A stretch of 15,309 bases of DNA, taken from NCBI GenBank assembly GCA_938016235.1, contig CALLPU010000522.1, positions 1 through 15,309 of the forward strand. Reading direction: 5' to 3'. A program made the position numbers and the translations under genes. The first letter of the stretch is position 1, and every line of letters starts with the position of its first letter. This stretch comes from an uncultured Granulosicoccus sp. GTDB lineage: Bacteria; Pseudomonadota; Gammaproteobacteria; Granulosicoccales; Granulosicoccaceae. The notes under the pieces were generated by a model. It was not told the DNA's origin, ran no database searches, and worked only from the letters and a program-made list of their open reading frames with translations. Below, piece after piece: positions 1 to 9,387 of the stretch.

Positions 1-931
1 CTACATGCGTGGCGAGTTCATGGATCAGGTGTACAAGAACTTCATGCAAGCCATCAAGGCCGCCTACGACAATGGCTGGGCGGGCCAGGATATCAAGGGC
101 AGCGGCATTGACATCGAGGTCATTGGTACGCTTGGCGCGGGTGCCTACATCTGCGGTGAAGAAACCGCGCTGCTCGAATCACTGGAGGGCAAGAAGGGCC
201 AGCCACGATTCAAGCCACCTTTTCCTGCGGGCTACGGATTGTACGGTCGTCCAACGACCATCAACAACACCGAGTCTGTTGCCAGTGTGCCGGCTATCAT
301 CCGAAATGGCGCCGACTGGTTCAAGAGTATGGGAATCGAGACCGCAGGTGGCCAGAAGTGCTTTTCAGTATCCGGGCATGTAGCCCGCCCCGGCAACTTT
401 GAAATAAACCTGGGCACACCGTTTTCCACATTGCTCGAACTCAGTGGCGGCATGAAAGACGGCATCCCGTTGAAGGCTGTCATACCGGGTGGCTCGTCGG
501 TACCGGTGGTGCCTGGCGAGATCATGATGAACACCAACATGGACTACGATTCCATTTCGAAAGTCGCAGGCTCCATGCTGGGGTCGGGCGCGGTCATTGT
601 CATGAATGAGACCACCGACATGGTGCAGGCGTTACGGCGTATCTCGCGATTCTATTATTCCGAGAGCTGCGGGCAATGCACGCCTTGCCGGGAAGGCACT
701 GGCTGGCTCTATCGCATGCTGAGCCGCATCGTGGAAGGCAAGGGCTTGCCCGAAGATATCGAAAAGCTGGAAGATGTTGCGGGCAAGATTGCTGGCCGCA
801 CTATCTGTGCGCTGGGCGATGCGGCGGCGATGCCTGTCCAGAGCTTTGTGAAACACTACCGACACGAGTTCGAGTACTACATTCAAAACGGACGCAGTAT
901 GGTGTCCGACCAACTGGGAGCGGTTGCCTGA
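1..931 (+). CDS. nuoF: NADH-quinone oxidoreductase subunit F, 5'-truncated by window edge
   Basis: NuoF is the NADH-oxidising subunit of complex I: it binds NADH and FMN and passes electrons to [4Fe-4S] cluster N3 on the cytoplasmic tip of the hydrophilic arm. The reading frame is open through the first base (codon TAC at 2-4 precedes the first ATG at 5), so the N-terminus, roughly 120 residues including the first glycine-rich nucleotide loop, lies outside. Numbering from the ATG at 5, the conserved GAGAYICGEETALLESLEG segment (residues 44-62) and the following RPTTINN segment are FMN/NADH-site sequences. ESCGQCTPCREG supplies N3 ligands C222, C225 and C228, and RTICALGD gives the fourth, C268. 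The gene ends with TGA at 929-931, 87 bases before nuoG. Family membership is certain; only the missing start limits the call. Confidence 0.97.
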   Translation, partial: YMRGEFMDQVYKNFMQAIKAAYDNGWAGQDIKGSGIDIEVIGTLGAGAYICGEETALLESLEGKKGQPRFKPPFPAGYGLYGRPTTINNTESVASVPAIIRNGADWFKSMGIETAGGQKCFSVSGHVARPGNFEINLGTPFSTLLELSGGMKDGIPLKAVIPGGSSVPVVPGEIMMNTNMDYDSISKVAGSMLGSGAVIVMNETTDMVQALRRISRFYYSESCGQCTPCREGTGWLYRMLSRIVEGKGLPEDIEKLEDVAGKIAGRTICALGDAAAMPVQSFVKHYRHEFEYYIQNGRSMVSDQLGAVA

Positions 932-949
932 TCTACTATAAATAGATCA
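929..949. repeat. Perfect 7-bp inverted repeat on the nuoF stop codon
   Basis: TGATCTA (929-935) and TAGATCA (943-949) are exact reverse complements separated by seven bases (CTATAAA). The left arm starts with the nuoF TGA stop codon. In RNA this would be an A/U-rich hairpin directly at the nuoF end, with no following U-tract, so it does not look like an intrinsic terminator. It could influence mRNA processing or stability between nuoF and nuoG, or be chance. The structure is seen; any role is inferred. Confidence 0.5.
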
Positions 950-965
950 AGTCCGGCCCTTTAGC

Positions 966-978
966 GCAAACAGTTTGC
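966..978. repeat. Perfect palindrome in the nuoF-nuoG gap
   Basis: GCAAAC (966-971), a central A, and GTTTGC (973-978) make a 6+1+6 perfect dyad about 40 bases before the nuoG start. As RNA it could fold as a five-pair stem with a three-base loop. As DNA it has the form of a small operator. No promoter elements with good spacing were seen beside it. It lies in the longest gap of the operon, together with the inverted repeat at 929-949. Confidence 0.4.
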
Positions 979-1018
979 TTGCAGATCGAGCCCCTGGCCA
1001 TCTTGCGAAATTCGATAT

Positions 1019-3364
1019 ATGACTGACGATACCATTCAGATTACTGTAGACGGCAAGCCGCTGAGCGCGAAGCGCGGGCAGATGCTGATCGAGGTTACCG
1101 ATGCAGCAGGCATCGATGTGCCTCGTTTCTGCTACCACAAGAAGCTTTCAGTGGCTGCCAACTGTCGCATGTGCCTGGTGGAAGTGGAAAAAGCACCAAA
1201 ACCGCTGCCTGCCTGCGCCACACCCGTCATGCCGGATATGGTGGTTCATACCGCATCCAAGCTGGCTCGTGAAGCGCAGAAGGGCACGATGGAGTTTCTG
1301 CTGATCAACCACCCGCTGGATTGCCCTATCTGTGATCAGGGCGGGGAGTGCGAGCTGCAGGATGTGGCCATGGGTTATGGCAACAGTGCGTCGCAATACA
1401 CTGAAGGCAAGCGAGTGGTATTCGACAAGTACATCGGGCCTCTCATTGCCACTGAAATGACCCGTTGCATTCACTGCACACGGTGTGTGCGTTTTGGTGA
1501 GGAGATTGCCGGTATTCGCGAGCTGGGGGCCACAGGACGCGGCGAGAACGTTCGCATCGGTACTTATATCGCAAAGTCCGTGGTATCTGAGGTGTCGGGT
1601 AATGTGATTGATATCTGCCCGGTCGGCGCACTCACTGCGCGCCCGTCACGGTACACCGCCCGTTCCTGGGAGCTGACCCAGCAAGCTTCGGTGTCGCCTC
1701 ACGACTCGGTCGGATCCAACGTGTTTGTGCATCTGGACGGTGCGTCGGTTAACCGGGTTATCCCCCGGGAAAACGAAGCCATCAACGAGGTCTGGATTGC
1801 CGATCGTGACCGTTTCAGTTATCAGGGGCTCGGCAGTCCGGATCGAGTCACGTCGCCCATGGTGCGAGTAGACGGAGAGCTAAAAGCGACGGACTGGCCA
1901 ACAGCGCTGTCAGCTGCCGCCGATTATCTGCGCAGCAGTTCACTAGGTGTTCTGGCCTCACCTTCCATTACCCTGGAAGAGCTTTATCTCACGCAGAAGC
2001 TGGGGCGCGCCCTGGGCAGTAACGACATAGACCACAGGCTCGGGCAAGTTGATTTTACGGCGCAGGGTACGGCACCTGTCATGCCATGGCTGGGCATGCA
2101 ACTCAACGATCTGGAAACCCTGGATGCGGCGTTGCTGGTGGGGTCGAACATTCGCAAGGATCAACCCATTGCAGCGGTGCGGTTGCGCAAGTCTGCATTG
2201 AAGGGCGGGTCTGTCAGCTTTATCAATCCCAAACAGTTTCCGCTGCATTTCGAGGCTTACGAAGCGATCGCCACGCGTTACGACAGCATGGTGTCGGAGT
2301 TGTACTGCGTAGCCCGCGCTGCGGGTGCTGACGTATCATCGATGGCAGACGCACCGTCATCAGGTTGCGATGAGCGTCACCAGCGCATTGCAGATTCCCT
2401 GAAAGCAGGCGAACGATCCGCTGTATTTCTCGGTAACATTTCGGTGCAGCACCCGGCGTACGCGCAACTGCAGTACCTGGCTGTCGCCCTGGCCAAAGCG
2501 ACGGGTGCCACGCTTGGCATGCTGCCTGAGCGTGCAAACACGGCTGGTGCATGGCTCGCCGGAGTACTGCCACACCGAAGCGCTGGTGGGCAGGCCGCCA
2601 GCAACATTGGCAAGACAGCGTGGGAGATGCTGGAGTCGCCCATGAGCGCCTACTTGCTGGTGGGGTGTGAACTGGAGTTTGATGCAGCCAACCCGTCACA
2701 GGCACTCAAGGCACTGGCCGAGGCGTCGCACGTCGTGGCAATCAGCTCGTTCATGAGCGAGAGCCTGGCCGCGCACGCTGACGTTATCCTGCCGGCGGCT
2801 ACCTTTACTGAAACGTTCGGTACCTACGTTAATGCAACGGGCAACTGGCAAAGTACCCGCGGTGCCACGCAGCCACCGGGTGACGCCAGACCTGCCTGGA
2901 AGGTATTCCGAGTGCTGGCTGAGGAGCTTGAGTTAGATGGCTTTGCTTTCGACAGCCCAGAGGCGGTGACGCAGGAGCTGCAGGGTCATTGCGGTAACGT
3001 TCAGCTGACTAACCTGATTGATTTTGCGTCCACACCTGCCTATACCTCACCGAGTGATGCAACACTGTTGCGAGCCGGTGAAACACCCATTTACGCAACC
3101 GACCCGATTGTCCGGCGTTCTATACCACTGCAGAAGTCACTCGACGGACAGCAGGCGTATGCGTCGATGGCGGCCGCTGATCTGCAGAAATTGTCATTGT
3201 CTGACGGGGATTCTGTAAGTGTGCGGCAGAATGGGTCGGCAGTGTCGTTACCGTGCAAGCTGGACGATGATGTTCCAGAAGGCTGTGTCTGGGTGCCTGC
3301 CGGGCTTCCCGAGACTACGACATTGGGTGAGCTGTTTGGTGCAATCGAGGTGAGTAAAGTCTGA
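1019..3364 (+). CDS. nuoG: NADH-quinone oxidoreductase subunit G
   Basis: NuoG (781 residues) is the large iron-sulfur subunit of the complex I hydrophilic arm, relaying electrons from NuoE/F towards NuoI and NuoB. The N-terminal ferredoxin-like domain has [2Fe-2S] N1b ligands C38, C49, C52 and C66. H98, C102, C105 and C111 ([14 protein letters not shown]) are the N5 ligands; C150, C153, C156 and C200 bind N4. From about residue 220 a molybdopterin-oxidoreductase-like domain follows, which in complex I has no cofactor. The extra N7 cluster cysteines of E. coli-type NuoG are absent: the matching stretch reads [11 protein letters not shown]. The ATG at 1019 gives the normal N-terminus, although no clear Shine-Dalgarno is visible. 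The stop TGA shares its A with the nuoH ATG, which indicates translational coupling. Confidence 0.97.
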   Translation: MTDDTIQITVDGKPLSAKRGQMLIEVTDAAGIDVPRFCYHKKLSVAANCRMCLVEVEKAPKPLPACATPVMPDMVVHTASKLAREAQKGTMEFLLINHPLDCPICDQGGECELQDVAMGYGNSASQYTEGKRVVFDKYIGPLIATEMTRCIHCTRCVRFGEEIAGIRELGATGRGENVRIGTYIAKSVVSEVSGNVIDICPVGALTARPSRYTARSWELTQQASVSPHDSVGSNVFVHLDGASVNRVIPRENEAINEVWIADRDRFSYQGLGSPDRVTSPMVRVDGELKATDWPTALSAAADYLRSSSLGVLASPSITLEELYLTQKLGRALGSNDIDHRLGQVDFTAQGTAPVMPWLGMQLNDLETLDAALLVGSNIRKDQPIAAVRLRKSALKGGSVSFINPKQFPLHFEAYEAIATRYDSMVSELYCVARAAGADVSSMADAPSSGCDERHQRIADSLKAGERSAVFLGNISVQHPAYAQLQYLAVALAKATGATLGMLPERANTAGAWLAGVLPHRSAGGQAASNIGKTAWEMLESPMSAYLLVGCELEFDAANPSQALKALAEASHVVAISSFMSESLAAHADVILPAATFTETFGTYVNATGNWQSTRGATQPPGDARPAWKVFRVLAEELELDGFAFDSPEAVTQELQGHCGNVQLTNLIDFASTPAYTSPSDATLLRAGETPIYATDPIVRRSIPLQKSLDGQQAYASMAAADLQKLSLSDGDSVSVRQNGSAVSLPCKLDDDVPEGCVWVPAGLPETTTLGELFGAIEVSKV

Positions 3365-4380
3365 TGGATGCATTGATCCTGACCATTACCACACTGTTCA
3401 AGATTGTTCTTGTCCTCGTGCCGCTGATTTTATGCGTGGCCTACCTGACGCTGGCAGAACGCAAGGTTATCGGGTCCATGCAGGTTCGCGTCGGGCCAAA
3501 CCGGGTGGGTTTCAAGGGGCTCGGGCAGCCGTTTGCGGACGTGTTCAAGTTGTTGTTCAAGGAAGTCATTGTTCCTACCAGCGCCTCCAGGTTCCTGTTT
3601 CTGACAGCGCCCATTTTGTCGTTGGCACCGGCTCTTGCCGCCTGGGCGGTGATACCGTTTGCCGATGGCTGGCAGCTGGCGGATGTCAACGCCGGGCTAT
3701 TGTATGTGCTGGCCATGACGTCGGTGGGTGTCTATGGGGTGATCATAGCGGGCTGGGCGTCTAATTCCAAGTATGCGTTCCTCGGTGCCATGCGATCGGC
3801 TGCCCAGATAGTTGCCTACGAAATTGCCATGGGTTTTGCGCTGATTGGTGTTCTGATGATGGCGGGTAGCCTGAACCTTGGCGATATCGTACGCGCTCAG
3901 AGCGGCGGGTTCTTCAACTGGTATCTGTTCCCGCTGTTTCCGCTGGCCATTGTCTATTTCATATCCGGTGTGGCAGAAACCAACCGTGCGCCGTTCGATG
4001 TGGCGGAAGGGGAGTCGGAAATCGTGGCCGGTTTCCATGTCGATTATTCCGGCATGGCCTTCGCCCTGTTTTTCCTGGCCGAGTACGCCAACATGATCAT
4101 GATCGCCGCACTGACGGCCGTGATGTTCCTGGGTGGCTGGATGTCGCCTATTGATGGCTTCGGCGATGGTATTCACTGGTTCCTGATCAAGACGGCGGCC
4201 ATGTTGTTTGTCTTCCTCTGGTTACGTGCAACGTTCCCTCGCTACCGATACGATCAGATCATGCGACTGGGTTGGAAGGTTTTCATTCCCGTGACTATCG
4301 TCTGGATAGCCGTCGTGGGTTTTGCTATTTATTTTGAAGTCGGGCCGTGGTTCAGCACGGTAAGAGGCACGGTGGCATAG
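3364..4380 (+). CDS. nuoH: NADH-quinone oxidoreductase subunit H
   Basis: NuoH (338 residues; ND1 homologue) is the membrane subunit at the junction of the two arms and forms much of the quinone-binding cavity. It is a polytopic protein with about eight hydrophobic segments and has the usual family length. Hallmarks include the first-loop region [18 protein letters not shown] near residue 32 and the acidic loop [19 protein letters not shown] followed by FFLAEYANM, which carries conserved charged residues linking quinone reduction to proton pumping. Its ATG overlaps the nuoG stop by one base. A strong ribosome-binding sequence, GAGGTGA (3347-3353), sits inside the nuoG 3' end ten bases before the start, which fixes the start and supports coupled translation. 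Confidence 0.97.
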   Translation: MDALILTITTLFKIVLVLVPLILCVAYLTLAERKVIGSMQVRVGPNRVGFKGLGQPFADVFKLLFKEVIVPTSASRFLFLTAPILSLAPALAAWAVIPFADGWQLADVNAGLLYVLAMTSVGVYGVIIAGWASNSKYAFLGAMRSAAQIVAYEIAMGFALIGVLMMAGSLNLGDIVRAQSGGFFNWYLFPLFPLAIVYFISGVAETNRAPFDVAEGESEIVAGFHVDYSGMAFALFFLAEYANMIMIAALTAVMFLGGWMSPIDGFGDGIHWFLIKTAAMLFVFLWLRATFPRYRYDQIMRLGWKVFIPVTIVWIAVVGFAIYFEVGPWFSTVRGTVA

Positions 4381-4413
4381 CCGGATTTCTTCACGGCAGC
4401 GGACAAAAAAAAC

Positions 4414-4905
4414 ATGACAGGACAAATCAGCAAATACATCAAGAGCTTCACGTTGTGGGAGCTGTTGAAAGGAATGAGCCTGACAGGCAAGTATTTCGTG
4501 TCGGGCAACATCACCATTCAATATCCGGAAGAAAAGACACCGCAGTCTCACCGATTCCGTGGCTTGCATGCCTTGCGCCGGTACCCCAACGGCGAAGAAC
4601 GCTGCATTGCCTGCAAACTGTGCGAGGCGGTATGTCCGGCGCTGGCAATCACCATCGACTCTGACCAGCGTGACGACGGTACGCGTCGAACCACACGCTA
4701 CGATATCGATTTGTTCAAATGCATTTTCTGTGGGTTCTGCGAGGAGGCCTGTCCGGTGGATTCCATCGTGGAAACGCGAATCTTTGAGTACCACTTTGAA
4801 AATCGTGGCGAGCAGATCATGACCAAAGACAAGTTGTTGGCTATCGGTGACAAGTACGAATCGCAAATCGCTGCTGATCGTGCCGCAGACGCGGCGTTTC
4901 GTTGA
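4414..4905 (+). CDS. nuoI: NADH-quinone oxidoreductase subunit I
   Basis: NuoI (163 residues) is the bacterial TYKY homologue, an 8Fe ferredoxin-like subunit that holds clusters N6a and N6b and hands electrons to N2 in NuoB. Two CxxCxxCxxxCP motifs are intact: C64, C67, C70, C74 ([12 protein letters not shown]) and C103, C106, C109, C113 ([12 protein letters not shown]). The N-terminal amphipathic stretch (about residues 5-30), which lies on the membrane surface, and the [18 protein letters not shown] lead-in are typical. The short C-terminus ends in an Ala/Arg/Asp-rich tail. It starts 33 bases after nuoH; the Shine-Dalgarno is weak. The length and sequence resemble the mitochondrial/alpha- and betaproteobacterial type more than E. 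coli NuoI. Confidence 0.97.
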   Translation: MTGQISKYIKSFTLWELLKGMSLTGKYFVSGNITIQYPEEKTPQSHRFRGLHALRRYPNGEERCIACKLCEAVCPALAITIDSDQRDDGTRRTTRYDIDLFKCIFCGFCEEACPVDSIVETRIFEYHFENRGEQIMTKDKLLAIGDKYESQIAADRAADAAFR

Positions 4906-4958
4906 TCTGTGTTGGCGTTTCCACTTACTAGCGCGAGCGATTAACCCAGGATTATTCC

Positions 4959-5567
4959 GTGACTTTCGAACTGTTCGTTTTCTATTTATTCTCGGCCATC
5001 ATGATTTTTTCTGCGGCCCGTGTGATCACGGTTCGCAATCCGGTGCATGCTGCCATGTTTCTGGTGCTCACCTTCTTTACCTGTGCCGCCATCTGGCTGT
5101 TGCTGGAGGCCGAGTTCCTCGCCATCACGCTGGTGCTGGTGTATGTGGGGGCGGTGATGGTGCTGTTCCTGTTTGTTGTCATGATGCTGGATGTCAACGT
5201 AGCGCCGCTGCGTGAAGGCTTTGTGAAGTACCTGCCCGTGGGGATTCTCGTGGGCGTGGTGATGCTGGTGGAAATGGTCTTCCTGATCACACAGCGTTAT
5301 TTCAAGGCAGAGCAATTTCCCATACCCGAACGCGGCACGGCGGAAGCCATGAGTAACACGGAGATGTTGGGCCGGCTGCTGTACAGCGAGTATCTGTTCC
5401 AATTCGAAATTGCCGCCATTATCTTGCTGGTGGCTATCGTGGCAGCCATTGCGTTGACCATGCGGCGCCGGCCGGAAACCAAGTATCAGACGCCGTCACA
5501 ACAGGTGGAAGTGCGCAAGCAGGATCGATTGCGCGTGGTGCAGATGCCTTCCGAGAAGCGCACGTAA
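4959..5567 (+). CDS. nuoJ: NADH-quinone oxidoreductase subunit J (GTG start)
   Basis: NuoJ (202 residues; ND6 homologue) is a membrane-arm subunit with five predicted transmembrane helices, located between NuoH and the antiporter-like subunits. The third helix carries the conserved [16 protein letters not shown] segment, which includes the region where a pi-bulge is seen in complex I structures. The C-terminal tail after the last helix ([10 protein letters not shown]...) is charged and cytoplasmic. The start is GTG at 4959. AGGA at 4948-4951, seven bases upstream, and the family-like N-terminus [13 protein letters not shown] support it over any downstream ATG. The gap after nuoI is 53 bases; no promoter is evident in it. 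Confidence 0.95.
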   Translation: MTFELFVFYLFSAIMIFSAARVITVRNPVHAAMFLVLTFFTCAAIWLLLEAEFLAITLVLVYVGAVMVLFLFVVMMLDVNVAPLREGFVKYLPVGILVGVVMLVEMVFLITQRYFKAEQFPIPERGTAEAMSNTEMLGRLLYSEYLFQFEIAAIILLVAIVAAIALTMRRRPETKYQTPSQQVEVRKQDRLRVVQMPSEKRT

Positions 5568-5592
5568 CTTAACGAGACGGATACCCACACTC

Positions 5593-5898
5593 ATGATCAC
5601 ACTGTCTCATTACCTCGCACTGGGCGCTATTCTGTTTTGCCTGAGTGTGGTGGGCATATTCCTTAATCGGAAGAATGTCATCATCCTGCTGATGTCCATC
5701 GAATTGATGTTGCTCTCGGTCAACATGAACTTCGTGGCGTTTTCCTATTTTCTGGGTGACGGAGCCGGCCAGATTTTCGTCTTTTTCATACTGACTGTGG
5801 CAGCGGCGGAGGCGGCTATCGGGCTTGCCATCCTGGTGGTGTTGTTCCGAAACCGGTCTACCATCAACGTCGCAGACCTCGACGCTCTTAAAGGCTAG
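5593..5898 (+). CDS. nuoK: NADH-quinone oxidoreductase subunit K
   Basis: NuoK (101 residues; ND4L homologue) is the small three-helix membrane subunit of complex I. Both conserved intramembrane glutamates are present: E37 in SIELML (helix 2) and E73 in AAAEAAIG (helix 3). They match E. coli E36 and E72, which form part of the half-channel chain for proton transfer. Length is exactly that of the family. It begins 25 bases after nuoJ, with only a weak GAG-type ribosome site, and its last codons contain the AAGG (5891-5894) that serves as Shine-Dalgarno for nuoL. Confidence 0.97.
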   Translation: MITLSHYLALGAILFCLSVVGIFLNRKNVIILLMSIELMLLSVNMNFVAFSYFLGDGAGQIFVFFILTVAAAEAAIGLAILVVLFRNRSTINVADLDALKG

Positions 5899-5903
5899 CC
5901 CAC

Positions 5904-7856
5904 GTGAAGCTACTGTATACACTCATCCCGCTAGCGCCTCTCCTGGCTGCCATTGTTACCGGCCTGTTCGGCCGACGCATTGGCCGGATCAACGCCCACC
6001 GCGTGACGATTGCCGGGGTTGCATTTTCATTGCTGCTGTCGGTTTACGCGTTTTTCCACGTGGTGATTGGCGGTGCGCCTGTCTTCAACGAAACGCTGTA
6101 CACCTGGCTCGTCAGCGGCAACATTCGATTCGAGATCGGCTTCCTGGTGGACAACCTCACGGTGATGATGCTGCTGGTGGTCAACTTCGTTTCCCTGATG
6201 GTGCACATCTATACCATCGGTTACATGCACGACGACGACGGATACCAGCGCTTCTTTTGCTACATCTCGCTGTTCACCTTCTCAATGCTCATGCTGGTCA
6301 TGTCCAATAACTTCCTGCAACTGTTTTTCGGATGGGAAGCGGTGGGCACCGTGTCCTATCTGTTGATTGGCTTCTACTACAAGAAGGAAACGGCCATCTT
6401 TGCGAACATGAAGGCGTTCCTGGTCAACCGCGTTGGGGATTTTGGTTTTGTGCTCGGTATTGCAGGCATTGTCATGTACACCAACAGCCTGGCCTACGTG
6501 GATGCATTTGAAGCCGCACCGGGGTTAGTCGGTCAGACCATCAACATCGTCGGCTCTGCTGAATGGGATGTTCTTACCGTGCTGTGCATCCTGTTGTTCA
6601 TCGGCGCCATGGGCAAGTCTGCGCAGGCACCGTTGCATGTGTGGCTACCCGATTCCATGGAAGGCCCAACGCCCATATCCGCGCTGATTCATGCGGCCAC
6701 CATGGTGACCGCCGGTATTTTCATGGTGTCGCGCATGTCACCGATATTTGAGCTGTCTGAAACGGCGCTGAGTTTCATTCTGATTATCGGTGCGTTCACG
6801 GCCTTCTTCATGGGCCTGATCGGCATGGTGCAGAACGACATCAAACGTGTGGTGGCGTACTCCACGCTCTCACAGCTGGGTTACATGACCGTGGCGCTGG
6901 GTGTGTCTGCCTATTCTGCGGCCATGTTCCACCTCATGACCCACGCGTTTTTCAAGGCCTTGTTGTTCCTGGCTGCCGGCTCGGTCATCATTGCGCTGCA
7001 TCACGAGCAGGACATTCGCAAGATGGGGGGGCTACGCAAGATCATGCCCATCACCTACTGGACCTCGCTCATCGGCTCGCTGGCCCTGATCGGATTTCCG
7101 GCGTTCTCGGGCTTCTATTCCAAGGACATCATCATCGAAGCGGTTCACGCGTCCACCATACCGGGTGCGCATATCGCCTACTGGGCCGTGCTGGGTGGCG
7201 TCTTCGTGACTGCCTTCTATTCTTTCCGGTTGTTCTTTCTGGTCTTTCACGGCGAAACCAGAATGGACAAGCATACGGCCGAGCATGCACACGAGTCACC
7301 GAAGGTGGTTACCGTGCCGCTTATTCTGTTGGCCATACCATCACTGGTTATTGGTGCGATGACCGTCAGCGCGGTCGTGTTTGGCGACTACTTCAAGGAC
7401 GTGATTTTCGTGGCGCCTGAGCACGACGTACTCGCCAGGGTGGGCGAGACTTACCACGGTGCGGTGCAGTTCATTGGTCATGCCTTCCAGACACCAGCCG
7501 TTTACCTTGCTGGACTGGGCGTGCTGACGGCATTTGTGTTTTACATACTGGCGCCTTCCATTCCAGCGTTTCTGGATTCAAAGCTCGGCTTCCTGCGCAG
7601 AATTCTGGATAACAAGTACGGCTTTGACGATTTCAACCAGGCCGTTTTTGCACGCGGCAGTGTTGGTCTCGGCAAGCAACTGTGGGAGAAGGGCGACATG
7701 AAGGTGATCGATGGTGCCTTGGTCAATGGTGCTGCCAACAGTGTTGGCTTGCTCTCCGGTATCGCGCGGCATGTGCAGAGCGGCATGCTGTTCCACTATG
7801 CGTTCGCCATGATTCTGGGTCTGCTTGCCATGCTGACCTGGTTTCTTTTCGTCTGA
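5904..7856 (+). CDS. nuoL: NADH-quinone oxidoreductase subunit L (GTG start)
   Basis: NuoL (650 residues; ND5 homologue) is the distal antiporter-like proton pump of the membrane arm. The proton_antipo_M core is evident: E145 in FGWEAVGTVSYLLIGF is the key glutamate of helix 5, and K238 in MGKSAQAPLHVWLPDSMEG is the helix 7 lysine. The following HAATMV and MTHAFFKALLF segments are also conserved. The C-terminal part (about residues 550-650) contains the long lateral amphipathic helix (LDNKYGFDDFN...) and a final transmembrane helix that brace the arm. The start is GTG at 5904, five bases after the nuoK stop, with AAGG nine bases upstream; MKLLYTLIPLAPLL is a normal NuoL N-terminus. Stop TGA at 7854-7856. 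Confidence 0.97.
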   Translation: MKLLYTLIPLAPLLAAIVTGLFGRRIGRINAHRVTIAGVAFSLLLSVYAFFHVVIGGAPVFNETLYTWLVSGNIRFEIGFLVDNLTVMMLLVVNFVSLMVHIYTIGYMHDDDGYQRFFCYISLFTFSMLMLVMSNNFLQLFFGWEAVGTVSYLLIGFYYKKETAIFANMKAFLVNRVGDFGFVLGIAGIVMYTNSLAYVDAFEAAPGLVGQTINIVGSAEWDVLTVLCILLFIGAMGKSAQAPLHVWLPDSMEGPTPISALIHAATMVTAGIFMVSRMSPIFELSETALSFILIIGAFTAFFMGLIGMVQNDIKRVVAYSTLSQLGYMTVALGVSAYSAAMFHLMTHAFFKALLFLAAGSVIIALHHEQDIRKMGGLRKIMPITYWTSLIGSLALIGFPAFSGFYSKDIIIEAVHASTIPGAHIAYWAVLGGVFVTAFYSFRLFFLVFHGETRMDKHTAEHAHESPKVVTVPLILLAIPSLVIGAMTVSAVVFGDYFKDVIFVAPEHDVLARVGETYHGAVQFIGHAFQTPAVYLAGLGVLTAFVFYILAPSIPAFLDSKLGFLRRILDNKYGFDDFNQAVFARGSVGLGKQLWEKGDMKVIDGALVNGAANSVGLLSGIARHVQSGMLFHYAFAMILGLLAMLTWFLFV

Positions 7857-7883
7857 TTATCCTGCCCGATTGAGATCGCTACA

Positions 7884-9380
7884 TTGAGCTTCCCACTACT
7901 AAGTCTGACGATCTGGCTGCCAATACTGGCGGGTTTTCTGATCATCGCTCTCGGCGATGGTCCTGCGCGCAAGATCGCTGCGGCCGCCTCGGTTCTAACA
8001 CTGCTCGTCAGTCTGCCGTTGTATTTCGGGTTTGACCCGAGCACGTCAGCGATGCAGTTTCGTGAATCGATCGCCTGGTTACCCGGGTTTGATATCAACT
8101 ACGAGCTAGGTGTGGATGGTATTTCCATGCCGCTGATTATCCTCACCACCCTGATCAACGTTATTGTTGTCATATCAGCGTGGGAAGTGATCAAGGATCG
8201 GCCTGCCATGTACCTGGGTGCCTTTTCCATCATGACCGGTTTGATGATCGGAGTTTTCTCGGCACTGGACGCCATCCTGTTCTACATCTTTTTTGAAGCA
8301 ACCCTGATCCCGATGTTCCTGATAATCGGTATCTGGGGTGGTCCGCGCCGGGTGTATGCCACGATCAAGTTCTTCCTGTACACCTTTCTTGGATCGGTGT
8401 TCATGCTAATTGCGTTGATCTACATGTACCGCGAAGGGGGCACGTTCAACATTCTGGGCATGCACACGCTGGAGCTTGGCAAGGATCAGCAGTTCTGGAT
8501 CTTCCTTGCGTTCCTGGCAGCTTTTGCCGTCAAGATACCCATGTGGCCGGTCCATACCTGGTTGCCGGACGCGCACGTTGAAGCGCCGACTGCAGGCTCC
8601 GCGGTACTGGCAGCCATCATGTTGAAAATGGGTGGCTACGGTTTTCTACGATTCAGTTTGCCCATCACGCCAGACGCCAGTGCACGGTTGGACATGTTCA
8701 TGATTGCCATATCGCTGGTGGCTGTGGTGTATATCGGATTCGTTGCGTTGGCGCAGCGAGACATGAAAAAGCTCATTGCCTATTCCTCGATATCCCACAT
8801 GGGGTTTGTCACGCTGGGTATCTTCATTGCGTTTCGCCTGATTGCGAAAGGCGACGATGCCGGTGTTGCGCTGGGTCTGGAAGGCGCCATCATCCAAATG
8901 GTTTCGCACGGTTTTATCTCTGCCGCCATGTTCCTGTGCGTCGGGGTCATGTACGACCGCATACACAGCCGAGAGATTGCCGATTACGGTGGTGTGATCA
9001 ACACGATGCCCATCTTTGCAGCCTTCATGGTGTTTTTCGCCATGGCCAACGCCGGATTGCCCGGTACCTCAGGCTTTGTTGGCGAATTCATGGTGATTCT
9101 GGCCAGTTTCAAAACCAATTTCTGGATTGCCTTTCTGGCGGCCAGCACATTGATTCTGGGTGCCGCCTACACCTTGTGGATGGTCAAGCGCGTCATCATG
9201 GGCCCCATCGGCAACGACAAGGTTGCGGCTCTGACTGATATCAATCCCCGCGAGTTCTGGATGCTGGCCATCCTGGCAATCTTTGTATTGCTCATCGGTG
9301 TCTGGCCGAATGTGATCGGCAGCGTCATGCACGCCTCGATCGAGAACCTCGTGCAACACATTTCAACCCCCAAGTACTGA
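7884..9380 (+). CDS. nuoM: NADH-quinone oxidoreductase subunit M (TTG start)
   Basis: NuoM (498 residues; ND4 homologue) is the middle antiporter-like subunit of the membrane arm. E138 in YIFFEATLIPMFLIIGIWGG and K217 in VKIPMWPVHTWLPDAHVEAPT are the conserved pumping residues of helices 5 and 7; SYSSISHMGF-like helix sequence (IAYSSISHMGFVTLG) follows. About 14 hydrophobic segments cover the length. It is in the same frame as nuoL, separated by its stop and 27 bases. The only sensible start is TTG at 7884, preceded by GAGA (7872-7875) at eight bases, and it yields the normal N-terminus MSFPLLSLTIWLP. The next in-frame ATG lies well inside the first part of the protein. Confidence 0.96.
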   Translation: MSFPLLSLTIWLPILAGFLIIALGDGPARKIAAAASVLTLLVSLPLYFGFDPSTSAMQFRESIAWLPGFDINYELGVDGISMPLIILTTLINVIVVISAWEVIKDRPAMYLGAFSIMTGLMIGVFSALDAILFYIFFEATLIPMFLIIGIWGGPRRVYATIKFFLYTFLGSVFMLIALIYMYREGGTFNILGMHTLELGKDQQFWIFLAFLAAFAVKIPMWPVHTWLPDAHVEAPTAGSAVLAAIMLKMGGYGFLRFSLPITPDASARLDMFMIAISLVAVVYIGFVALAQRDMKKLIAYSSISHMGFVTLGIFIAFRLIAKGDDAGVALGLEGAIIQMVSHGFISAAMFLCVGVMYDRIHSREIADYGGVINTMPIFAAFMVFFAMANAGLPGTSGFVGEFMVILASFKTNFWIAFLAASTLILGAAYTLWMVKRVIMGPIGNDKVAALTDINPREFWMLAILAIFVLLIGVWPNVIGSVMHASIENLVQHISTPKY

Positions 9381-9387
9381 GCGCCCC

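Noticed and set aside
929..949. TATAAA in the nuoF-nuoG gap as an internal -10 box for nuoG
   Set aside because: No acceptable -35 box at 16-18 bases upstream; the AT-rich segment is better described as the loop of the inverted repeat.
2223..2705. 160-codon minus-strand open frame inside nuoG
   Set aside because: Antisense to a well conserved gene; its composition is explained by the codon bias of nuoG.
3697..4866. Long minus-strand frames of 159 and 214 codons across nuoH and nuoI
   Set aside because: Antisense to conserved complex I genes; sequence is low-complexity with no domain.
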